Shown: piece after piece, positions 8,342-14,151 of the stretch
Layout: the number at the start of each line of letters is the position of its first letter
Position numbering within the stretch: position 1 is the first letter of the stretch
Assembly: GCF_003751945.1 (NCBI RefSeq)
Contig: NZ_RJKL01000001.1
Coordinates: forward strand, 1,116,001-1,180,000
Source: Couchioplanes caeruleus
Lineage (GTDB): Bacteria > Actinomycetota > Actinomycetes > Mycobacteriales > Micromonosporaceae
Reading direction: 5' to 3'
DNA: 64,000 nucleotides
Made by a program: the position numbers and the translations under genes
Notes under the pieces: generated by a model
The model's database searches: none
What the model saw: only the letters and a program-made list of their open reading frames with translations
What the model was told of the DNA's origin: nothing

Positions 8342-9336
8342 GCGTCCGCTCCCTTCGCGAGCTCGGCGTCCGACAGCGGTTGCGCCGGACGCTGCGGGAA
8401 CTCCTTGCGGGCCCGCTTGCCCCACGGGGCGCCGTCGGAGCGGACCACCTCGCCGGTCTCCAGCACCTGCTTGAGCCGGCGCAGGTCGTCGTCGAGCTGC
8501 TGGTGCGGTTCCTCGCCGAAGTACTTCGCGACCGCCTTGCCGACCGCGCCGCCCGGAATGTCGTACACCAGCACGACGTGCACCTCGGTGCTGACACCGT
8601 CCGGGGCGGGGACGAACCGCACGGTGCCGCTGTTCGGCACGTCGGCATGCCCGGTGGAGCGCCACGCGATCCTCTCGCCGGGCGCCTCGTCGATGATCTC
8701 CGCGTCCCACTCGACGTTCGTGCCGAACGGAGCACCCGCGGACCAGTGGCTCGTACGGTCACCCGTGGCGCGAACCTGCTCGAGATGCGCCATGAACGTC
8801 GGGAGGTTCTCCAGATCGCGCCAGAACGCGTAGACCTCCGACGCGGGTTTGCGGATGGTCGTCGTTGCCGTCAATTCCATGGATCCTCCTTTGCGTGAGC
8901 GCCGCAGGGCCGGCACAGAGCCGATTTCTCGCGTCCGGGTGGCCTGCACTGCGGTCAGCAGGTCCAGCACCGTGATCGCGACGACGGCGCCGGTGACACC
9001 GACGAGCCGCCGCCGACGGCGCCCACCCCGGTGGGCGAGGGCCATCCCCAGCGCGGTCAGGTCCATCGCGTCGCCCGCGACGCGGGTCCACGCCCAGACG
9101 CTCTTGCGCCGGCTCGTCAGGAGCCCGGCCGCGTGGACCAGCTCCCGCGCCCCGACCAGCGGCACCACCGCCCGCGATGTCAGGGAGTCGTCCACGCCGC
9201 TGATCCGGCGCACCGTCTCCGGCGCCGCCAGCTGTGCCACGCCCAGACCGAGACTCATCCAGCCCAGCCCGCGGCTCCGCCGCTGCACCTCATCCTGCCT
9301 TGCCTTCACTGCCTCTCGGGTTGCCAGTTGAGTCAT
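8338..9336 (-). CDS. Membrane-segment plus SRPBCC (polyketide-cyclase/START-like) protein
   Basis: 332 residues if translation starts at the ATG at 9336. Residues about 25-135 have hydrophobic stretches (LGWMSLGLGVAQLAAPETV and LVGVTGAVVAITVLDLLTAV) resembling a small membrane domain. Residues about 153-290 are a classic SRPBCC domain: MELTATTTIRKPASEVYAFW, RDLENLPTFMAHLEQV, then a C-terminal amphipathic helix. An ATG at 8880 in the same frame has an almost perfect AAAGGAGG Shine-Dalgarno just upstream, so a separate 180-residue SRPBCC protein is probably also, or mainly, made. The SRPBCC fold binds hydrophobic ligands; the ligand here is unknown. Coupled by a 4-bp overlap to the dehydrogenase. 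Confidence 0.8.
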   Translation of the reverse strand: MTQLATREAVKARQDEVQRRSRGLGWMSLGLGVAQLAAPETVRRISGVDDSLTSRAVVPLVGARELVHAAGLLTSRRKSVWAWTRVAGDAMDLTALGMALAHRGGRRRRRLVGVTGAVVAITVLDLLTAVQATRTREIGSVPALRRSRKGGSMELTATTTIRKPASEVYAFWRDLENLPTFMAHLEQVRATGDRTSHWSAGAPFGTNVEWDAEIIDEAPGERIAWRSTGHADVPNSGTVRFVPAPDGVSTEVHVVLVYDIPGGAVGKAVAKYFGEEPHQQLDDDLRRLKQVLETGEVVRSDGAPWGKRARKEFPQRPAQPLSDAELAKGADA

Positions 9337-9885
9337 GGCGACATCCGTATCCGATCACGCCCGGTCGAGCGTCCCGGCCCACAGCGGCCCGGAACACGTC
9401 CTATTCGAGCCGGTATCCCCCGCAAGAAGTCACCCAAACCCGCCAATCGACCGCCTCGTGGAGATGGCACTACCGACGCGGGTTGCCGTGTCACCCTGGG
9501 AACGGTGGGGCGCCGGCGAGCCCGCGTCGTCACGATCGGGCCGCCTGGACGGCGGTGCTCCAACAGAGATCTGGAAGGTCGACCCAGTGCGCATAGCCCA
9601 GTCACGCCACGGGAGCTTGTTCGGCCTCGATGCGCCCGTAGCCGGCACGTAGACCGCGTCGGTGCAACGCCGTCAAGGCGCTTGAACGGTCAGCACCCAC
9701 ATGGGCAGGCGCGCGCCGCCACCGAGGCATTCAACAGTTGCACCGCCTCCGGCGGTTGCAGCAGGCCGCGGTATCGGGTCAAATCGGAACGGACACTCAC
9801 GTCCAGTTCAGCTCCTTCATCACCGCGACTTCCATGCACCGGCGATCCGGTGGCTACTCACGGCCCACGACACCATTGAGGAAAC
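9337..9885. other. Intergenic region upstream of the Lsr2-like gene
   Basis: About 550 bp. Short frames are open on both strands but none resembles a known family or has a good ribosome binding site with coherent codon use. It should contain the promoters for the leftward SRPBCC/ADH operon and the rightward Lsr2-like gene. Confidence 0.5.
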
Positions 9886-10350
9886 ATGGCAAAGCAGATT
9901 ATTGAAACCCTGATCGACGACCTCGATGGAAGTGTCGCCACGGAAACCGTCACGTTCTCGCTCGAAGGTGCCGACTACACGATCGACTTGAACGAGACCA
10001 ACGCCGCGACGCTGCGCGACGCGCTGGCAGCGTACGTCGGCGCGGGCACGAAGGTCGGACGGGGCTTCGGCAACTGGCGGCCGGGCATGACACTCACGCG
10101 GAGTCGACAGGCCGCGAAGACCGACAACAAGGCAATCCGCGGGTGGGCGACCGTCAACGGTCACGAGGTGTCCGATAGAGAGCGCATCTCACACACCGTG
10201 GTCGAGACGCACGAGGCCGCCAAGAAGGTGCCTGCCGCGCCGCCGGCCAAGCCCGCGCGCAAGGCGAAAGCCATAGCGAGCACAACGGTCAAAGTAGAGA
10301 AGCAGGTAACGCGTAAGAAGCCCGCCGCAGTGCAGTTCAAGGCGAACTGA
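9886..10350 (+). CDS. lsr2: Lsr2-family nucleoid-associated protein with altered AT-hook motif and basic tail
   Basis: 154 residues; the ATG at 9886 has GAGG 6 nt upstream. Residues 1-60 match the Lsr2 dimerisation domain (TVTFSLEGADYTIDLNETNA, ATLRDALAAYV). Residues 83-110 match the DNA-binding domain (IRGWATVNGHEVSDRERI). Known Lsr2 proteins insert an RGR sequence into the minor groove of AT-rich DNA; here the equivalent is RER (98-100), which should weaken or change binding. Residues 111-154 form a Lys/Ala/Pro-rich tail not usual in short Lsr2 proteins. It could silence foreign AT-rich DNA, or be a diverged paralogue from a mobile element. Monocistronic. Confidence 0.85.
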   Translation: MAKQIIETLIDDLDGSVATETVTFSLEGADYTIDLNETNAATLRDALAAYVGAGTKVGRGFGNWRPGMTLTRSRQAAKTDNKAIRGWATVNGHEVSDRERISHTVVETHEAAKKVPAAPPAKPARKAKAIASTTVKVEKQVTRKKPAAVQFKAN

Positions 10351-10628
10351 CCGTACGTCGACAAGGCGAACTGGAAGGTCGCCACCGACGTCCTCACGTA
10401 CGGCCTTGCCCGCGCCGCACCGAAGGCTCGAGCGGTCGCTCCCGCCTGGTCATCACGCACAGGTGATGGCCAGGCCGGCCAGGCTCCTCGATCGCTTCCT
10501 CCGGACCGTCATGACCGCCACAACGAACATCGATAGCTGCGGACGCGGCTCGGCGGTACGGATGGCGCCGACGCATAGGTCGGTCGAAGGGGCGGCGGGC
10601 TTCTTCCCTCTGTGCTCTACTGCCGGGT

Positions 10629-11267
10629 GTGAAAAGAAGGGCGAGTCTGCTCCTGAGCATGGCATTGCTGCTGGCTGGGGTCGCCGGCGTGGCGGGCTGG
10701 AGGTGGTGGCACCACCGTGTGCCGTACGGGCCGGAGGCGCTCAACGCTCACGCGACGCTCGAGGTCGTCGACCAGGCGACCGCCGACGCCGCGCTCAAGC
10801 CCGGCAACGCGGAACAAGCCGAGGACGGCGACCAGATCTTCCTCGGACGGGTTGTCTGGAACCGGCCACCCAACCCTCAGAAAGGCGGCTCATTTCGGGT
10901 CGTTGTGCTCGACAAGCGCAGTCACCTTCCGCCCGGTTTCATCGCGGTGGCATCTGCCGAGCCCGACGCCGTCAGTACAGGTTCGGACGGGTCCTTGGAC
11001 ATTGCCCAGCAGCGCTACTCGTGGCTGCGAGGCGCTGGCACGCGAGAGGTCAATGGGCAGGCGTGGAGTTCCGGCAGTGCCATCTACGTCGACTCGGTGG
11101 ACGCGTCGCCGGTGACCTTCCAATTTGTACTCCGCCCGGCACGACCGCAGACGCCACCTGAGAACATGGTGGCCACGGGGCCTGCTAAGCCGGAAGACCT
11201 GCTAGTCGCCCTGATCAGCGCGGGATCCGACGGGCAAGTCTATTGGGCACAGCGCCTCCTGAACTGA
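10629..11267 (+). CDS. Hypothetical membrane-anchored or exported protein
   Basis: 212 residues from a GTG at 10629. The N-terminus is MKRRASLLLSMALLLAGVAG followed by VAGWRWWHH, either a single transmembrane anchor or an uncleaved signal. The rest (about 30-212) is soluble with no family I recognise. Visible stretches include DQIFLGRVVWNRPPNPQKGG, FRVVVLDKRSHLPPGF and VTFQFVLRPARPQTPPENM. It is probably located outside the membrane. There is no operon partner: the Lsr2-like gene is 278 bp upstream and the next gene 237 bp downstream. Confidence 0.65.
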   Translation: MKRRASLLLSMALLLAGVAGVAGWRWWHHRVPYGPEALNAHATLEVVDQATADAALKPGNAEQAEDGDQIFLGRVVWNRPPNPQKGGSFRVVVLDKRSHLPPGFIAVASAEPDAVSTGSDGSLDIAQQRYSWLRGAGTREVNGQAWSSGSAIYVDSVDASPVTFQFVLRPARPQTPPENMVATGPAKPEDLLVALISAGSDGQVYWAQRLLN

Positions 11268-11373
11268 CGCGCAAAAGCCCAGTGCTGCGGCAAGCTGCAG
11301 CAAACCCCGCCTACGTCGAACCGTGGTCGCTCGGATGTTCCGTACCCCCACCGGACTCAGCCGGACCCAACCT

Positions 11374-11412
11374 ATTAATCTTTAGGTTCGGGGTTCGAGT
11401 CCCCGGCCCGGT
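11374..11412 (+). other. tRNA 3'-half-like fragment, possible attachment-site remnant
   Basis: The stretch has a perfect T-arm (CGGGG at 11389-11393, loop TTCGAGT, CCCCG at 11401-11405). Before it comes an anticodon-loop-like TTAATC, and after it a GC-rich tail where the acceptor strand would be. The upstream bases do not pair to make anticodon, D or acceptor stems, so this is not a complete tRNA. Integrative elements often leave such 3' halves as att sites. I see no integrase gene in the window. Confidence 0.35.
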
Positions 11413-11504
11413 TTCGCCGGTTCTGTCTCCTTCCTGTCCAGTTGCTCAGCGTCTCCGGTCGGCACGTCGCCGGGACAACCCCGCGGAGCTATTAAGCTCA
11501 GCGG

Positions 11505-13265
11505 ATGTCTCGGATTCTCTCGGCGCGTGACCTCGAGTTTCTCCTCTATGAGTGGCTCGACGTCGAGGCGCTGACCAAGCGTTCCCGGTTCGCCGAGCAC
11601 TCCCGGGAGACCTTCGACGCTGTCCTCGAGGTCTCGGCGCGCATCGCCGAGCGCGAGTTCGCCGGCCACAATCGCAAGGGCGACCTGCAGGAACCGACCT
11701 TCGACGGCGGGCGCGTCACGGTCATCCCCGAGGTCGAGTCCGCCCTGCGGGCATTCCACGAGTCGGGGCTGCTCGGGGGCGCGCTGGACGAGGAGATCGG
11801 CGGCCTCCAACTGCCGCACGTCATCACACGCTCCTGCTTCGCGTGGTTCCAGGCCGCGAACATCGCGACCTCGGCGTACCCGATGCTCACGATGGCGACC
11901 GTGAACCTGCTGCTGGCGTACGCGGGCCAGGAGCATGTCGACGCCTTCGTCCGGCCCATGGTCGAGGGCCGGTTCACCGGCACGATGTGCCTGTCGGAGC
12001 CGCAGGCCGGATCGTCGCTCAGCGACGTGACGACCCGGGCCGTGCCCGCGGGCGACGGGACCTACCGGCTGCACGGCAGCAAGATGTGGATCTCCGGGGG
12101 CGACCACGAGCTCAGCGAGACGATCGTGCACCTGGTACTGGCCCGGGTCGCCGGCGCGCCGGCCGGGGTCAAGGGGCTGTCGCTCTTCATTGTCCTGAAA
12201 CATCTGCTCGGGCCCGACGGTGCGCCGGGCGAGCGCAACGACGTCGTGCTCGTCGGACTGAACCACAAGATGGGCTTCCGGGGCACCACCAACGCCGTGC
12301 TGTCGTTCGGGGACGGAACCCACGCGCCGCGCGGCGCCGCGGGCGCGGTCGGCTACCTCGTCGGCGAGGAGGGCCGCGGGCTCGCATACATGTTCCACAT
12401 GATGAACGAGGCGCGGATCGGCGTCGGGGCCGGCGCGGTCGCGCTCGGTTACACCGGATATCTGCACGCGCTGGCGTACGCGCGTGAACGCGTCCAGGGC
12501 CGGCCGCCGGGAGACAAGGACCCGTCGGCACCGCCGGTGCCGATCGTGCGGCATCCGGACGTACGCCGGATGCTCCTGGCATCGAAGACCTACGTGGAGG
12601 GGGGTCTCGCCCTCATCCTGTACGCCGCCAAGCTGCTCGACGAGGACTCCCCGGACGCCCCACTGTTGCTGGACGTGCTGACCCCCATCGTGAAGGCGTG
12701 GCCGTCGCAGTGGTGCCTCAAGGCCAACGACTACGCGATCCAGGTGCACGGCGGATACGGCTACACCCGGGAGTACCCGGTCGAGCAGTTCTACCGCGAC
12801 AACCGGCTCAACCCGATCCACGAGGGCACCGACGGCATCCAGGCGCTGGACCTGCTCGGACGCAAGGTCACGATGGACGGCGGCGCGGGTCTGTCCCTGT
12901 TACTGCGCACGATGGGCGAGACGACGTCGCGGGCCCCTCGGGAGCTGTCGGGTATGGCCCGCGCGCTCGATGCGGCCCGGGGACGCCTGGCCGAGGTGAC
13001 GCGGACGCTGTGGGCCTCGGGCGATCCCCGGACCGCGCTGGCGAACGCCACCGCCTACCTGGACGCCGCCGGGCACATCGTCGTCGCATGGATGTGGCTG
13101 GAACAGGCGATCGCCGCCCACGGCAAGCGAGGCGCGTTCTACGACGGCAAGCGCCTGGCGGCGACGTACTTCTTCGACCATGAGCTGCCACGTACGGGAC
13201 CGTGGCTGGACCTGCTCGCCCGTGGCGACACCCTGCTGGCCGATCTGGACGACGATCTCCTCTGA
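11505..13265 (+). CDS. Acyl-CoA dehydrogenase family protein
   Basis: 586 residues, ATG at 11505. N-terminal helical domain, then the FAD/acyl-binding middle (TGTMCLSEPQAGSSLSDV, then RLHGSKMWISGGDHE) and the C-terminal helical domain (QVHGGYGYTREYPVEQFYRD, NPIHEGTDGIQALDLLGRKV). Glu440 in IHEGT is the expected catalytic base. The extra C-terminal 130 residues match the long AcdA/DmdC-like subgroup with an Acyl-CoA_dh_C domain. The reaction is alpha,beta-dehydrogenation of an acyl-CoA with electron transfer flavoprotein as acceptor; the substrate is unknown. An in-frame TTA codon at 12900-12902 may make translation depend on the rare leucyl tRNA (bldA in Streptomyces). It stands alone, transcribed towards the CBM2 gene. 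Confidence 0.9.
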   Translation: MSRILSARDLEFLLYEWLDVEALTKRSRFAEHSRETFDAVLEVSARIAEREFAGHNRKGDLQEPTFDGGRVTVIPEVESALRAFHESGLLGGALDEEIGGLQLPHVITRSCFAWFQAANIATSAYPMLTMATVNLLLAYAGQEHVDAFVRPMVEGRFTGTMCLSEPQAGSSLSDVTTRAVPAGDGTYRLHGSKMWISGGDHELSETIVHLVLARVAGAPAGVKGLSLFIVLKHLLGPDGAPGERNDVVLVGLNHKMGFRGTTNAVLSFGDGTHAPRGAAGAVGYLVGEEGRGLAYMFHMMNEARIGVGAGAVALGYTGYLHALAYARERVQGRPPGDKDPSAPPVPIVRHPDVRRMLLASKTYVEGGLALILYAAKLLDEDSPDAPLLLDVLTPIVKAWPSQWCLKANDYAIQVHGGYGYTREYPVEQFYRDNRLNPIHEGTDGIQALDLLGRKVTMDGGAGLSLLLRTMGETTSRAPRELSGMARALDAARGRLAEVTRTLWASGDPRTALANATAYLDAAGHIVVAWMWLEQAIAAHGKRGAFYDGKRLAATYFFDHELPRTGPWLDLLARGDTLLADLDDDLL

Positions 13266-13310
13266 CGATCCGGCCCCGCCCGCAGCCGCCGGGCGGCCAC
13301 CCGTCGCCGC

Positions 13311-13634
13311 ATGGAGATCATCGGCGCCCCGGGAGTCGGCGTCCCCGACCACCACGGCCGTGTCGGCCTGGACCAGGCGGGCCGTTTCGATCGTCCGATC
13401 GCGCTTCCCGCCGCGTCGCCGCCCTACGACGTCCTTCTCGCGGAGGGCGGTCCTCGGGTGCAGTGCGTCGACGGCAACCTCGTCGTCCAAGGCACCGCGC
13501 CGCACGTGGGTTCTGCGGCGCTCGACGGCATCCGCCAGGCCGGGGTGGCCGTCGAGGTGGCCTCCTGCGACCTGACCGACTCGATCGCGACCGCGTTTTG
13601 GGGAACCCCTGTCAGGTGCAGGGGACGCTGTTGA
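13311..13634 (+). CDS. Possible small hypothetical protein between acyl-CoA dehydrogenase and CBM2 genes
   Basis: A 107-codon plus-strand frame beginning MEIIGAPGVGVPDHHGR with strong third-position GC up to about residue 95; the last residues overlap the end of the converging CBM2 gene by 23 bp. The piece YDVLLAEGGPRVQC faintly recalls the glycine-rich segment of RibD C-terminal/dihydrofolate-reductase-like proteins, but is too short to assign. There is no good ribosome binding site. It may be a real small gene or the relic of a larger one. This is the only content I can see in 13266-13611. Confidence 0.3.
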   Translation: MEIIGAPGVGVPDHHGRVGLDQAGRFDRPIALPAASPPYDVLLAEGGPRVQCVDGNLVVQGTAPHVGSAALDGIRQAGVAVEVASCDLTDSIATAFWGTPVRCRGRC

Positions 13635-14067
13635 CGGTGAATGTGGCTGGCCGGGTGGCCTGGCCGGTGGCCTGGTAGGCGACGGTGACCGTGCCGCCGG
13701 GACGGACGGTCGCGTTCGTGACGATGTCGTGCGCGACGATCGCACCCGAAGTGGTCTCCAGGGATGCGCCCTTGACCAGCAGGATCGTCTGTCCGGGCGG
13801 CAGCCTGAAGCGCAGCGTCCAGCCCTCGATCGCCTCGGTGCCGGTGTTGTTGATCCTCAACACCGCCTGATGGACCGACGCGTCCACCTGCTGCCCGTAG
13901 TAGCCGACGGAACAGCCCACCGTCGGAGCCGCAACGACGGCTCCGGCCGGCAGGGCGGCCGGCAGGGCGGCCGGCAGGGCGGCCGGCAGGGCGGCCGGCA
14001 GGGCGGCCGGCAGGGCGGCCGCCGGGCAAAGAAGTCCCGCGGCCAGAAATCGAAAAATTCGCGACAT
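13612..14067 (-). CDS. Secreted stand-alone CBM2-like carbohydrate-binding protein
   Basis: 151 residues. The ATG at 14067 is chosen because GAGGGGAA lies just upstream. The signal peptide begins MSRIFRFLAAGLLCPAA and contains an ALPA tetrapeptide repeated about six times, encoded by a 12-bp DNA tandem array. The mature domain starts about residue 50 (VGCSVGYYGQQVDASVHQAV) and follows the CBM2 pattern: NNTGTEAIEGWTLRFRLPPG, a central segment, RPGGTVTVAYQATGQATRP, and a terminal Cys that can pair with the first one. No catalytic domain is attached. Family 2 modules bind cellulose or chitin, but the usual surface tryptophans are mostly replaced, so carbohydrate binding is uncertain. It diverges from the SARP gene across 84 bp. 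Confidence 0.75.
   Translation of the reverse strand: MSRIFRFLAAGLLCPAAALPAALPAALPAALPAALPAALPAGAVVAAPTVGCSVGYYGQQVDASVHQAVLRINNTGTEAIEGWTLRFRLPPGQTILLVKGASLETTSGAIVAHDIVTNATVRPGGTVTVAYQATGQATRPATFTVNSVPCT
13945..14016. repeat. Six perfect copies of a 12-bp tandem repeat in a signal-peptide coding region
   Basis: Unit ggccggcagggc repeated six times without error at 13945-14016, inside the minus-strand CBM2 gene. Being 12 bp it keeps frame and encodes ALPA repeats in the hydrophobic core of the signal peptide. Copy number can therefore change by slippage without breaking the protein. Confidence 0.95.
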
Positions 14068-14151
14068 ACCAGTTCCCCTCTGTGTTCGTGCTCTCCATGC
14101 TCGACTGCAGACGATGACGGCCGTCACTGGACAGCGACTGGATGGAGACTG

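Noticed and set aside
11374..11412. Complete tRNA gene
   Set aside because: Upstream bases cannot form the anticodon, D or acceptor stems; only the T-arm half is present.
13729..14151. Extending the second SARP protein upstream to 13729
   Set aside because: The extension would be the reverse complement of the CBM2 gene, including its tandem repeat. The conserved winged-helix domain and a ribosome binding site place the start at 14152.
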